This document shows, piece after piece, positions 25,628 to 34,680 of a DNA stretch of 64,000 nt. Within the stretch, counting starts at the first letter, position 1; the number at the start of each line of letters is the position of its first letter. The position numbers and the translations under genes were made by a program. The notes below the pieces were generated by a model. The model worked only from the letters and a program-made list of their open reading frames with translations. It was not told where the DNA came from and did not search any database. This DNA comes from JAUZOB01 sp963692465 (lineage in GTDB: Bacteria > Bacteroidota > Bacteroidia > Bacteroidales > Prolixibacteraceae), in the NCBI GenBank assembly GCA_963692465.1, contig OY829943.1, forward strand, positions 1-64,000, given 5' to 3'.

Positions 25628-25644
25628 TGCACCCAAATAGTGCA
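25628..25644. promoter_or_regulatory. Operator-like inverted repeat TGCAC-N7-GTGCA (distal copy)
   Basis: TGCAC CCAAATA GTGCA repeats the same arms with the same 7-bp centre. It is 32 bp centre to centre from the proximal copy, about three helical turns. The outer flanks also form an inverted repeat (AATAATGCACTAT against ATAGTGCATTATT). Confidence 0.6.
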
Positions 25645-25700
25645 TTATTACAATGACCCCATAATAAGAGTAAAGGATCCCCACGTATCACAGTGAAATT

Positions 25701-25729
25701 GCTCGCAAGCAGATAGACCACCTGCGAGC
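25701..25729 (-). terminator. Hairpin downstream of the SDR genes
   Basis: GCTCGCA (25701-25707) pairs with TGCGAGC (25723-25729). It lies 40 bp after the minus-strand SDR stop. There is only a weak T-tract, so termination is likely but not certain. Confidence 0.4.
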
Positions 25730-25768
25730 ATCAAAATAATGATTTTACTTTTTATCATTGCTGAATGA

Positions 25769-26521
25769 TTATTGATTAGCACCTCCATTAACTAATAGAT
25801 GCTGACCATTTACAAACGAAGACAGATCGCTTGCAAAAAATTCAGCCGCATTTGCTACATCTTCTACCTCTGCCAATCTTCCCATCGGACAACTGTCAAG
25901 TAACGATTTTCTTAATTCGGGATAACTGTCCGCTTCCGCAAAAATACCTGAATGATCAACAGCAAACGGAATAATGGAATTAACCGTTACGCCACGATAT
26001 CCAATTTCTTTGGAAAGCACATCGACCAAATATCTTGGCGTAATTTTACTGCCGCCATAAACTGCCATTCCCTGAACAGGAAAGGCAGTTGTACTGGAAG
26101 CTATGTAGATGATGCGTCCGTTATCTTCTATATTTTTGGCAGCTTGTTGCATGGTAAAATACGCACCTTTGGTGTTGATGCTAAACAAACGGTCAAACTG
26201 TTCTTCCGTAAACTGGGTTACCGGTGTTTCAACCATTTCTATACCGGCATTGGCTACAACAATGTCTATTTTTCCAAAAGCTTTTTTAGCTTCTTCAAAA
26301 AGTCGTTCAATGTCGCGAACTTTGCTTACGTCTGCCTGAACGGCAATTACTTTAGCACCCATTGCAGTAATGTTGGAAACTACTTCATCAGCTGAAGTTT
26401 TATCTCTTGAATAATTGATAATTATATTTGCACCAAGGGCTGCGTAACGTTCGGCAATGGCTTTTCCTAAACCTCTTGCAGAGCCTGTAATTAAGGCTGT
26501 TTTATTTTGTAATGAGTTCAT
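25769..26521 (-). CDS. Short-chain dehydrogenase/reductase (FabG-like)
   Basis: The 250-residue SDR has the cofactor motif TGSARGLGKAIA (about 12-23), the structural VANAG and the active-site set IIYIASSTTA (Ser) with YGGSKITPRYL (Tyr-x-x-x-Lys: Y-G-G-S-K). It ends in the usual QHLLVNGGANQ. It would reduce or oxidise a ketone/alcohol with NADP(H). It is 29 bp downstream of a paralogous SDR under an AraC regulator, so the three genes probably form one unit. It is not in a fatty-acid synthesis cluster, so a housekeeping FabG role is unlikely. Confidence 0.88.
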   Translation of the reverse strand: MNSLQNKTALITGSARGLGKAIAERYAALGANIIINYSRDKTSADEVVSNITAMGAKVIAVQADVSKVRDIERLFEEAKKAFGKIDIVVANAGIEMVETPVTQFTEEQFDRLFSINTKGAYFTMQQAAKNIEDNGRIIYIASSTTAFPVQGMAVYGGSKITPRYLVDVLSKEIGYRGVTVNSIIPFAVDHSGIFAEADSYPELRKSLLDSCPMGRLAEVEDVANAAEFFASDLSSFVNGQHLLVNGGANQ

Positions 26522-26550
26522 CTTGCTTTGGGTTTATTAAATTTGATTAA

Positions 26551-27291
26551 TTAAGCCATTCCTCCATTTACGCCAACGTTTTGTGCGTTTATCCATTTGG
26601 CATCGTCGCTTGCAAGAAAAACAATTACTCCTGCGATGTCATTGGGTTCACCGATACGATTGAATGGCGAAAGCGAAGCCAGGTGGTCTATTACTTTCTG
26701 TGGTTTGCCTTTGGTAAACAAAGCGGTATTCGTTGGTCCTGGCGAAACAGAATTTACATTGATTCCACGATTTCCTACTTCTTTGGAAAAAACTCTTGTT
26801 AGTTGTTCGACAGCGGATTTAGTAGCGACATAAGTTCCGTAAGTTGGCAGCATCAACCGATTTACCGAAGAAGACAAGTTGATAATGCTTCCGTTGTCGG
26901 CAAGACGGGTTGCGGCTTCACGAAGAGTATTAAAAACTCCTCTAACGTTAATATCAAACTGGCGGGTAAAATCATCATCCGTTGTGTCTTTAATGAGTTT
27001 GGTAATCATGATACCTGCGTTGTTTACCAATACGTCAATCTTTCCATAGTGTGCAATAGCCTGATCAAAAAGTGATTTTACTTCTCCGGCTTTGCTGACA
27101 TCGGCTTGTATTGCAATGGCATTGCCACCATTGTTTTTTATGGTTTCCACAACGTTGTCTGCCTCTGCCTTACTACCAGCATAGTTCACAATTACACTTG
27201 CCTTTGCTTCGGCCAATTTTTTGGCAACTTCTGCTCCAATTCCTTTTGAAGCACCTGTTACAAGGATTACTTTGTTACTTAAGTTTTTCAT
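26551..27291 (-). CDS. Short-chain dehydrogenase/reductase, paralogue of the neighbouring SDR
   Basis: I place the start at 27291 (MKNLSNKVILVTGASKGIGA, about 246 residues), because the 25 extra upstream codons have no SDR similarity. It has TGASKGIG, VNNAG, the Ser in SIINLSSSVNR, and YVATKS with the catalytic Tyr-x-x-x-Lys. The end is NVGVNGGMA. Together with the SDR at 25769-26521 it looks like a duplicated pair. The upstream AraC gene is separated by 87 bp. Confidence 0.88.
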   Translation of the reverse strand: MKNLSNKVILVTGASKGIGAEVAKKLAEAKASVIVNYAGSKAEADNVVETIKNNGGNAIAIQADVSKAGEVKSLFDQAIAHYGKIDVLVNNAGIMITKLIKDTTDDDFTRQFDINVRGVFNTLREAATRLADNGSIINLSSSVNRLMLPTYGTYVATKSAVEQLTRVFSKEVGNRGINVNSVSPGPTNTALFTKGKPQKVIDHLASLSPFNRIGEPNDIAGVIVFLASDDAKWINAQNVGVNGGMA

Positions 27292-27378
27292 TTTTCTATC
27301 ATTTAAAATTTGATAGAACAAACATAGCTTAGATTTACCCCTCACTTGTTGCGGGGAATACAGCATTGATTGTAAGTT

Positions 27379-28302
27379 TTACAGAAGATCTGTTTTTCTA
27401 TATTGAATGGGCGAAGTATTGGTGTGTTTTTTAAAGAAATTGCTAAAATGGGCGGTTTCTGAAAACCCTAATTTGTAGGTGATATCTTTAATTGATAACG
27501 TAGAATTTTGTAGCAGCGATTTAGCTTCGGCAATGGTTTTGTCTGCAATCCAAACTGCAATGGGTTTTCCTGTTTTGGTTTTAATTACATTGCTCAGGTA
27601 ATTGGGGTTTAGGTTTTGTGCGTTGGCATAATCCTGAACTCTAAAAGCGATTTCGGCCTTACCTGAACTTAAATCGCGGTAATGTTTCTCTAATAATTGT
27701 TTGAACGATTTTACGATTTGCGAACTTCTGTTTCCCTCGTAAATGGGATTGTAATCCTGCCAAAAATATTCTTTGATTTTGTAGAGTAAAACAGCGAGTA
27801 AATGCCCGATGATTTTGTATTTTGAAGATGAGTTATGGATGTATTCTTGATGAATCTGCAAATAAACGTTTTCCACTGACTGGTAAAAATCGTCTGTTAC
27901 AATTTTGGGTTGAATTGTTTCGGTTAATAGGAAAGGGAAATCTTGAAATACGTCTTTGTCAATATATTTTTTCAGGAATGTCTCGTCAAAGGTAATCAGA
28001 TAAATTTCTTCAATTTTTTCCCAGCTAAAGGTTCTGTAATTGCTGGGATTGGTAAAATAAATGGAATGAGGCTTTGCCTGAAAGGAATGTTCGTCAATCG
28101 TATATTTTCCAATTCCGTCTTTTATAAAGAGAAAAGAAAAGTAGTCTGGACGATAGGACGGTGATTGATATGGAACTTTAAACCCAATGTCTTTAAGATT
28201 AAGGATAGTAAACCCTTCCGAAGTTTGTATCAAGTCAACCGGCAAGTTTAAATGCCGGTATAGGTCATACAGTGATTTTGCTTCCGGGCTGTTATTGTTC
28301 AT
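27379..28302 (-). CDS. AraC family transcriptional regulator
   Basis: The 307-residue protein has an N-terminal cupin-like sensing region (about 30-150) with FSFLFIKDGIGKYTIDEHSF. Its C-terminal AraC HTH pair (about 205-302) contains VQDYANAQNLNPNYLSNVIK and IKDITYKLGFSETAHFSNFF. It precedes the two SDR genes in the same orientation and probably activates them. It is a distinct regulator from the AraC gene at 13449, with little similarity outside the HTH domain. Confidence 0.9.
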   Translation of the reverse strand: MNNNSPEAKSLYDLYRHLNLPVDLIQTSEGFTILNLKDIGFKVPYQSPSYRPDYFSFLFIKDGIGKYTIDEHSFQAKPHSIYFTNPSNYRTFSWEKIEEIYLITFDETFLKKYIDKDVFQDFPFLLTETIQPKIVTDDFYQSVENVYLQIHQEYIHNSSSKYKIIGHLLAVLLYKIKEYFWQDYNPIYEGNRSSQIVKSFKQLLEKHYRDLSSGKAEIAFRVQDYANAQNLNPNYLSNVIKTKTGKPIAVWIADKTIAEAKSLLQNSTLSIKDITYKLGFSETAHFSNFFKKHTNTSPIQYRKTDLL

Positions 28303-28647
28303 CTTGCATTGTATGGTTTAAACTGACATATAACGAGAGGATTTTATCGTAGCTTCCCCATAGCATAAGTAATACCAAAAATAATTAATTTATTGAGGAT
28401 CTGGTTGAAAAGTGATTAGTTTAAACCTTTCTTGCTTTGATGATGGTGACGAATACACAGCCTCTTCTATTCGTTTCAATTACACATTCAGAAACCTGTA
28501 AAAAAGGCGTTTAACCCCTTCACATCGGAAACAAATAATACAGGCTAATTTTATCCTATAGGGATAATATGCAGGAAATTCGACATGATCGTGTGAGCTG
28601 CTTTTAGCGTCTGTGATATTTGCCCGTCCGGTTGGTGTAAACCCAAA
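28303..28647. other. Intergenic region upstream of the AraC/SDR genes
   Basis: About 345 bp with no gene I can support. A minus-strand open stretch (about 62 codons, 28480-28668) has no family resemblance and runs into the tRNA terminator, so I treat it as chance. The promoter of the AraC gene should be at the left end. Confidence 0.35.
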
Positions 28648-28686
28648 ATAAAAAAGTCCGCAAATCATATAATTTGCAGACTTTTT
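28648..28686. terminator. Terminator of the tRNA-Pro gene (bidirectional)
   Basis: AGTCCGCAAAT (28654-28664) pairs with ATTTGCAGACT (28672-28682) and both sides carry T-tracts. On the minus strand it lies 22-60 bp after the tRNA. Confidence 0.85.
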
Positions 28687-28707
28687 CGTTTTGAGATGAA
28701 TCTCATT

Positions 28708-28783
28708 TGGTCGGGGTGACTGGACTCGAACCAGCGACCTCGTCGTCCCGAACGACGTACGCTACCAACTGCGCTACACCCCG
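28708..28783 (-). tRNA. tRNA-Pro (anticodon CGG)
   Basis: The minus strand folds as a full cloverleaf of 73 nt plus an encoded CCA. The acceptor stem CGGGGTG pairs with CACCCCG, the D-arm is GCGC/GCGT with loop AGTTGGTA, and the anticodon stem is CGTCG/CGACG with loop TTCGGGA. The variable loop is AGGTC, and the T-arm is GCTGG/CCAGT with loop TTCGAGT. The discriminator is A. The loop puts CGG at positions 34-36, the proline codon-CCG reader. The C1-G72 start fits a bacterial tRNA-Pro. Confidence 0.95.
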
Positions 28784-29002
28784 AGGCTATTGCCTTTTAA
28801 CGGGAGGCAAAGATAATACTTTTAAGCTGCCTGAAACCATTCTCCGGACTTTTTTATTCGTTTTTTTCATCCCTTTCGGAAGATGCTGTTTTACATTACA
28901 ATACATTTTCCCTCCCCCGCTCCTACTATCTTTCTGATTATTTATCCCCTCAGGAGAGTGCGTTTATCATCCCACTTCAATCCGAAATTTCGTGGATTCT
29001 GT

Positions 29003-29010
29003 TAGCTTTG
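29003..29010 (+). promoter_or_regulatory. Candidate -7 box of the DUF4494 gene
   Basis: TAGCTTTG matches TAnnTTTG perfectly and lies 18 bp before the start codon. An AAATTT stretch about 13-18 bp upstream is a poor -33 candidate. Confidence 0.45.
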
Positions 29011-29028
29011 CATCAAATTTAAAAGACT

Positions 29029-29610
29029 ATGAACACTTGGTTTGAATGTAAAGTCAAATATCAAAAAATTGACGAAAACGGTAAGGAAAAAAAAGTCAAC
29101 GAAGCATATATGATTGATGCTATGTCTTTTACCGAAGCAGAACAACGTATCTATAAAGAGTTGGAAATGATGATCAGCGGCGAATTCGATGTCACTGGTA
29201 TCACTAAATCCAAAATATCGGAAGTTATTCCGGCTGAAACCGGTGACCGCTGGTTTAAATGTAAGCTGTCGCTTATGACTATCGACGAATCTTCGGGTAA
29301 GGAGAAAAAAGCAACCCAACAGATCCTCGTCCTTGCTGAAGATGTTAAGGATGCTTTTGATAAAGTCTATAAAAGTATGGACGGAATACCGGTCGATTTC
29401 TCAATCCCTTCGGTCTATGAAAGTACCATTCTGGACGTGTTCCCTTATGCTCCGGCCGAAAACCTGCCGTCTTCCGGTAATCAGGGAGTACCGGAAACTG
29501 CTCCTTACATGAGTATGAAACCTGAATCGCTGATCGCTAACGATGCCGGTGATACGGATATCGAGGAAGAAGATGGCGTTCTCGAAGAAAATGAAGAAAC
29601 CGAATCTTAA
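29029..29610 (+). CDS. DUF4494 protein
   Basis: The 193-residue soluble protein starts MNTWFECKVKYQKIDENGKE. The same pattern repeats later as DRWFKCKLSLMTIDESSGKE, so it consists of two related halves (about 1-65 and 73-140). A low-complexity acidic tail rich in Glu/Asp follows (last ~25 residues). This is the DUF4494 family, found in Bacteroidota and of unknown function. There is no signal peptide. It lies between tRNA-Pro and fhs and has its own promoter candidate. Confidence 0.8.
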   Translation: MNTWFECKVKYQKIDENGKEKKVNEAYMIDAMSFTEAEQRIYKELEMMISGEFDVTGITKSKISEVIPAETGDRWFKCKLSLMTIDESSGKEKKATQQILVLAEDVKDAFDKVYKSMDGIPVDFSIPSVYESTILDVFPYAPAENLPSSGNQGVPETAPYMSMKPESLIANDAGDTDIEEEDGVLEENEETES

Positions 29611-29647
29611 TATCTACCGGGGATACTTCTTTATTTACCTTACGTTA

Positions 29648-29687
29648 CTTACCCTTCGCTTACCCTTCACTTACCCTTTCTTTACCC
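29648..29687 (+). repeat. Tandem 11-bp repeats (CTTACCCTTCR)
   Basis: CTTACCCTTCG, CTTACCCTTCA and CTTACCCTTTC follow each other directly, then TTTACCC. A complementary AAGGGTA stands at 29700-29706, so any one unit could pair with it in RNA. The array lies in the DUF4494-fhs intergenic region. Confidence 0.65.
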
Positions 29688-29798
29688 AAATGGTAGTTCA
29701 AGGGTAGGTTAGTTCTAAGTTAAAGGTTCGTTAGTTGAGGTACTATTTGTAAGGAGAAAGTATCGATCCGAAGATCAAATCCATAATCAAGACAACCC

Positions 29799-31469
29799 AT
29801 GAAGAGCGACATTGAAATTGCACAAAGCATAAAACTGAAACCAATTACCGAAATCGCCCAGCGACTGGGGGTTTTGCCTGACATATTGGAGCCTTACGGA
29901 AAATACAAGGCAAAACTTCCGAACGAATTGATTGACCTGCACAAAATCAAGTCAAAAAAACTGATTCTGGTTTCGGCAATATCACCTACCCCGGCCGGCG
30001 AAGGCAAAACAACGGTCTCTATCGGTCTAAGCGATGCACTCAACCGGATGGGGAAAAAATCAACAGTGGTCATTCGCGAACCAAGTCTGGGTCCGGTCTT
30101 TGGTATTAAAGGCGGTGCTACCGGTGGCGGTATGGCTCAGGTGTTGCCGATGGAGGATATCAACCTGCATTTTACAGGCGACTTTTCAGCTATCGAAAAA
30201 GCACACAACTTGCTTGCCGCACTAATTGATAATAACATTCAGAATAAGGTCAACAACTTACAGATCGATCCGCGGACTGTTACATGGAAACGGGTCATGG
30301 ACCTTAATGACCGCTCGCTCCGCCATACCATCGTCGGTTTGGGGGGAACGTCTTACGGAGTGCCCCGGGAAACGGGATTCGACATTACGGCGGCTTCCGA
30401 GGTGATGGCGATTCTTTGTCTTGCCAATGACCTTGCCGATCTGAAACGTCGGCTGGGAAATATATTCATCGGTTTTACCTACAAACACAAACCGATCTAT
30501 GCGCGTGACCTGAAAGCAGAAGGGGCTATGACCGTCTTGCTCAAGGATGCAATCAAACCAAACCTGGTTCAAACCATCGAAGGCAACCCTGCCATAATCC
30601 ATGGCGGGCCATTTGCTAACATTGCTCAGGGAACAAATTCGGTTATCGCGACCCGTATGGGTCTAACACTTTCGGACTATGTGGTCACAGAGGCTGGCTT
30701 CGGTTTCGACCTGGGGGCTGAAAAATTTCTCGATATCAAGTGCGTGGAAGCCGGACTGAAACCGGCAACGGCTGTACTGGTCGCTACGGTCCGCGCTATC
30801 AAATATCACGGAGAGGTGCCATTGGCCGATCTGAAGAAGCCAAATCCGGAAGGGGTTCGCAAAGGTCTGGGAAATCTACAGAAGCATATCGAGAGTATGT
30901 TCAAATTTCATCTGCACCCAGTGATCGCTATTAATCGCTTCGACACCGATACAAAAGAGGAAATACAAGTGATCAAAGAGGCTTGCAAGGCCATGAAGGT
31001 TCCCGTTGCAGAATGCAATGTATGGGCCCGGGGAGGCGCAGGCGGACTCGAACTGGCAGAGATGGTGCTCGCTACAATCGAAAATACACATGAAGATTTT
31101 GCCCCGTTATACAAGTGGTCATGGGACGTGAAACGGAAAATCGAAACAGTTGCCAAAGAGGTCTACGGCGCCACTGCCATCGATTACACTCCGAAAGCAC
31201 TCGAAAACCTAAAGACGATAAAGAAACTCGGACTGGATAAACTTCCTGTCTGTATTGCCAAAACACAGAAGTCTTTATCGGACAATCCGAAATTGTTGGG
31301 TCGTCCGGAAAATTTTGTGGTGACAATTCGTGAAATCGAAATTGCCGCTGGTGCGGGATTTATTATTCCGATCACAGGGAACATTATGCGAATGCCTGGT
31401 TTACCGGAATCTCCTGCCGCCGAACGGATTAATATCGACAACTCGGGCAAGATAAGTGGCCTTTTCTAA
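29799..31469 (+). CDS. fhs: Formate-tetrahydrofolate ligase
   Basis: The 556-residue enzyme makes 10-formyl-THF from formate, THF and ATP in the cytoplasm. The P-loop TPAGEGKTT is present (about residues 65-73), as are EPSLGPVFGIKGGATGGG and GLPESPAAERI at the C terminus, all classic FTHFS signatures. The full length matches the family. It feeds one-carbon units to purine and formyl-Met synthesis, and fits with gcvT, serA and serC in the same window. A candidate TACTATTTG box at about 29741 is one base off in spacing from TAnnTTTG. Confidence 0.96.
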   Translation: MKSDIEIAQSIKLKPITEIAQRLGVLPDILEPYGKYKAKLPNELIDLHKIKSKKLILVSAISPTPAGEGKTTVSIGLSDALNRMGKKSTVVIREPSLGPVFGIKGGATGGGMAQVLPMEDINLHFTGDFSAIEKAHNLLAALIDNNIQNKVNNLQIDPRTVTWKRVMDLNDRSLRHTIVGLGGTSYGVPRETGFDITAASEVMAILCLANDLADLKRRLGNIFIGFTYKHKPIYARDLKAEGAMTVLLKDAIKPNLVQTIEGNPAIIHGGPFANIAQGTNSVIATRMGLTLSDYVVTEAGFGFDLGAEKFLDIKCVEAGLKPATAVLVATVRAIKYHGEVPLADLKKPNPEGVRKGLGNLQKHIESMFKFHLHPVIAINRFDTDTKEEIQVIKEACKAMKVPVAECNVWARGGAGGLELAEMVLATIENTHEDFAPLYKWSWDVKRKIETVAKEVYGATAIDYTPKALENLKTIKKLGLDKLPVCIAKTQKSLSDNPKLLGRPENFVVTIREIEIAAGAGFIIPITGNIMRMPGLPESPAAERINIDNSGKISGLF

Positions 31470-31536
31470 TTTCGTTGTTCAATTGAGTATAATCAGGACT
31501 GAATGCTGTATCTTGCATTAATCGTAGCAAAATTCG

Positions 31537-32022
31537 ATGGTGATGAAGAAAACAAATGCAATGAGAATGCTCGATAGTCACAAGATTAGTTACGAGGTAT
31601 TGGAATACCCCGTTGACGAAAGTGAACTGGGGGCTAAACATGTGGCTGAATTGGTAGGCGTACCGGTCGAACAGGTTTACAAAACACTGGTGGCCGAGGG
31701 GGATAAAACCGGAATCATTGTGGCGGTTGTTCCCGGGGCTTCTGAAGTCAATCTGAAAGCTTTCGCTTCAACTTCGGGCAACAAAAAGGTTCAGATGGTC
31801 CACATGAAGGAACTACTCGGCTTAACTGGTTATATCCGGGGCGGCTGCTCTCCTATCGGAATGAAAAAACCGTATCCGGTCTTTGTTGACGAGAGTATGC
31901 TGCAATTTGAGAAAGTGTATATCAGCGGTGGTGCTCGGGGGGTACAGGTTCATCTGTCCGTAAAAGATTTGATGACATTTACCAAAGCGCATTCCGGTGC
32001 CTTTGTCCATTATGAGGAATAA
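31537..32022 (+). CDS. ybaK: Cys-tRNA(Pro)/Cys-tRNA(Cys) deacylase, YbaK/EbsC family
   Basis: The 161-residue protein has the YbaK core: TNAMRMLDSHKISYEV at the start, KTLVAEGDKTGIIVAVVPG with the conserved Lys, and GYIRGGCSPIGMKKPYP, whose GGCSPIG motif is diagnostic. It hydrolyses Cys-tRNA(Pro) made by prolyl-tRNA synthetase by mistake. It starts 67 bp after fhs, with YhcH and an MFS gene following in the same direction. An ATG two codons downstream is an equally good start. Confidence 0.92.
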   Translation: MVMKKTNAMRMLDSHKISYEVLEYPVDESELGAKHVAELVGVPVEQVYKTLVAEGDKTGIIVAVVPGASEVNLKAFASTSGNKKVQMVHMKELLGLTGYIRGGCSPIGMKKPYPVFVDESMLQFEKVYISGGARGVQVHLSVKDLMTFTKAHSGAFVHYEE

Positions 32023-32050
32023 CCGATGTTAACCCTTTAATTCATTGATT

Positions 32051-32530
32051 ATGGCAATCTATTCTAAACTTGATGACTTGCTGAAACATAATTTGTTCCA
32101 GGGGAAGATTAAACAAGGACTTGAATTTTTAAAAGACCTCTCTGAAAATGATTTTGCCGATTTCGAACAGGGAGAGTCCAAGCGAATGGAGATCGACGGC
32201 GATGAAATATTCGCTTCGCTTCAGAAATACAAGGGTAAAAATCCGGAGGAAGCGATGCCCGAAGCGCACCGGAAGTATATCGACCTGCAGTATGTACTAA
32301 AAGGATCAGAACTTATTCGTTGCATCCCGTTGAAAGATTGTGTGATAACGGTACCCTATTCGGAAGAAAAAGATATTTGTTTCCTGAGTGGTCACCCAGG
32401 AACGATGCTCGAGATGAAACCGGGCCGTGTGGTAGTGCTCTTTCCTGAAGATGCACATGCCCCCTGCATTAAAACTGAAAATACAGAACTCATTTTCAAA
32501 TGTGTTGTTAAAATAGCGATAGAAGATTAA
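32051..32530 (+). CDS. YhcH/YjgK/YiaL family protein
   Basis: The 159-residue protein starts MAIYSKLDDLLKH (ATG at 32051; a TTG two codons earlier is less likely). It belongs to the YhcH family (PF04074), cupin-like proteins linked to sialic-acid or galactoside use. KYIDLQYVLKG, FPEDAHAPCI and the C-terminal FKCVVKI are present. There is no sugar-utilisation operon around it. It is 28 bp downstream of ybaK, and its biochemical role here is not clear. Confidence 0.88.
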   Translation: MAIYSKLDDLLKHNLFQGKIKQGLEFLKDLSENDFADFEQGESKRMEIDGDEIFASLQKYKGKNPEEAMPEAHRKYIDLQYVLKGSELIRCIPLKDCVITVPYSEEKDICFLSGHPGTMLEMKPGRVVVLFPEDAHAPCIKTENTELIFKCVVKIAIED

Positions 32531-32567
32531 GAATACCTGACTTTTAGAATGACCGAACAGCGTGCCG

Positions 32568-33746
32568 ATGATCAAGAATATTGAACGAAATATTTTTAAG
32601 TTATACATTATCAAGATATCCAAGTGGTTTACGCTGGTCATGCCGATTGCCGTCCCTTTTTACCAGTCGCATGGCCTGAATATGAAGGATATTTTTCTTT
32701 TGAAATCGGTTTACTCTATTGGTATTGTTCTTTTTGAAATTCCATCGGGTTATCTGGCTGATGTCTGGGGAAGGAAGAAAACATTGATTGCCGGCAGTTT
32801 CCTGTGTGCCGCCGGTTTTATGATTTATTGCTTTAACCATGTCATGGCGGGCTTCTTCGTTGCCGAACTTATACTGGGTATCGGACAGAGTTTTGTGTCG
32901 GGTTCGGATTCTGCTCTCCTTTACGATACGCTAAAATTCAGGCAACGGGAAAAAGATTACGTGCGTGAGGAGGGAATCATCAATTCGATCGGTAATTTCT
33001 CAGAGGCTTTCGCAGGTATTGCCGGTGGTTTGCTGGCTACCATCAGTTTGCAGACGCCATACTATGTACAGGTTTTTATTGCAGCAATGGCTATTCCGGC
33101 ATCACTGACGCTGATAGAGCCTCCGATTGAAGGGAAAAAGCTACCGAACCTACGGAATATTTTACAAATCGTTTATCAGACTTTTTTTGGCAGCCGAAAA
33201 TTACGGACGGCTCTGCTGTTTTCTTCTCTTATTGGAGCGGCAACCTTAACATTCGCATGGTTTGTGCAGCCGTTCTTTCAGAAAATAGGACTTCCTCTGG
33301 CTCTTTTCGGGGTGATGTGGACCCTGTTGAACCTGACCGCGGGTTTCAGCTCTATCTATGCCTATAAAATCAACACAAAGCTTTCAGAGCGGACTACGTA
33401 TGTCTTGGTGCTATTAAGTGTCTGTGTGCTCTATTTCGTCTCCGGAATGACCATTTGTATGGGTGGCATTGCAATTCTCTTTCTCTTTTACCTGGTCCGG
33501 GGAGCTTCAAATCCGATTATGAAGGATTACATTCATCAGAATACGTCGAGCGAAGTGCGGGCAACTGTGCTTTCCCTGCGTGACATGACGATTCGCATCT
33601 TCTTTGCATTCCTGGGACCTGTGGTGGGATGGCTGACTGACACCTGCAGTCTGAGTACAGCTTTGTCGCTTAGCAGTGTGATCTTCCTGGTAACCGGAAT
33701 GCTGGTCTTATTTCCTATGTTCCTGGTTCCGGCTAAAAAATGGTAG
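32568..33746 (+). CDS. MFS transporter
   Basis: The ~392-residue protein (start MIKNIERNIFK; a GTG two codons upstream is possible) has about 12 hydrophobic segments. The MFS loop motif GYLADVWGRKKTL lies between TM2 and TM3 (about 60-72). It is most like small sugar or drug/metabolite permeases of Bacteroidota. It starts 37 bp after the YhcH stop, so a transport role for the same unknown substrate is possible. The substrate cannot be assigned. Confidence 0.85.
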   Translation: MIKNIERNIFKLYIIKISKWFTLVMPIAVPFYQSHGLNMKDIFLLKSVYSIGIVLFEIPSGYLADVWGRKKTLIAGSFLCAAGFMIYCFNHVMAGFFVAELILGIGQSFVSGSDSALLYDTLKFRQREKDYVREEGIINSIGNFSEAFAGIAGGLLATISLQTPYYVQVFIAAMAIPASLTLIEPPIEGKKLPNLRNILQIVYQTFFGSRKLRTALLFSSLIGAATLTFAWFVQPFFQKIGLPLALFGVMWTLLNLTAGFSSIYAYKINTKLSERTTYVLVLLSVCVLYFVSGMTICMGGIAILFLFYLVRGASNPIMKDYIHQNTSSEVRATVLSLRDMTIRIFFAFLGPVVGWLTDTCSLSTALSLSSVIFLVTGMLVLFPMFLVPAKKW

Positions 33747-33831
33747 GCTAAAATACGGTCATTAATTTCTGCACACACGTATACTTGCCAATTAAAAAAC
33801 AAATCATAGCAAGGAATAACTGAGAGCTTAT

Positions 33832-34593
33832 TTAAAGTTCTACTTTAAGTCCGTCATAGGCAAAGAAAACGTTTTCCGGTAGTTCCAGACTCACTTCACG
33901 GTGCAACCCCATCTGATGACTCATGTGTGTAAAATAAGCTCGTTTAGGCTTTAGTCGCTTAACCAAAGCAAGGGCTTCGTCCAGACTGTTATGCGACAGA
34001 TGTTTTTCTTTACGGAGGGCATCAAGTACCAGTACATCTAAATCCAGGAGTTTTTCGGCTTCTCCTTCGTCAATGGAATTAAAGTCGGTTAGGTAAGCAA
34101 ACTGTCCCACGCGAAAACCATAGACAGGCAGACGATAATGATAAGCACGAATCGGGATGACAGTTACCCCGTCAACAATCAGGGGGTCTCCGGTTATGGG
34201 CTGTAACGACATCTCAGGAATACCGGGATAACGGAGATCGGCAAAAACATACGAAAAGATCCGGCGAATGACCTTCTGAACCCGGTCCTCTGCATAAATA
34301 CGCATCGGTTGGCTCATTACCCAATTAAAGGAACGGATATCGTCAAGTCCGAGAACATGATCGGCATGCTCGTGGGTTAAAAAGATTGCATCTATTCGTT
34401 TAACATTTTCCCGTAGCATCTGTTGCCGGAAATCGGGACCGGCATCTATAAGGAATACATGAGAATCACTTTCGATCAACACAGAAGCTCTTAATCGTTT
34501 ATCTTTCGAATCCTCTGACCGGCAAACCTTACAATCACACGCTATAACCGGAACTCCTTGTGAAGTTCCAGTCCCCAAAAATGTTACTTCCAT
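33832..34593 (-). CDS. MBL-fold metallo-hydrolase (PhnP-like)
   Basis: The 253-residue protein has the beta-lactamase-fold metal motif THEHADH (HxHxDH) in IFLTHEHADHVLGLDDI. It also has GTGTSQGVPVIACDCKVC near the N terminus and a late TDFNSIDEGEAEKL/THMSHQMG region with further metal ligands. The CDCxxC-like segment matches PhnP-type phosphodiesterases (COG1235), which act on cyclic phosphates. No phn genes are nearby. It is divergent from the RsmI-like gene at 34703. Confidence 0.85.
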   Translation of the reverse strand: MEVTFLGTGTSQGVPVIACDCKVCRSEDSKDKRLRASVLIESDSHVFLIDAGPDFRQQMLRENVKRIDAIFLTHEHADHVLGLDDIRSFNWVMSQPMRIYAEDRVQKVIRRIFSYVFADLRYPGIPEMSLQPITGDPLIVDGVTVIPIRAYHYRLPVYGFRVGQFAYLTDFNSIDEGEAEKLLDLDVLVLDALRKEKHLSHNSLDEALALVKRLKPKRAYFTHMSHQMGLHREVSLELPENVFFAYDGLKVEL

Positions 34594-34680
34594 CCGTTAC
34601 TTCAATCTTGTCTGCTATAAAGTTACTAAACACATCGCAGTCTCTCGTTAATTCATAGTTATTTTTTAGTCAGAGTATTG

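Noticed and set aside
28480..28668. A 62-codon minus-strand open frame upstream of the AraC/SDR genes
   Set aside because: It runs through the tRNA terminator and has no coding features.
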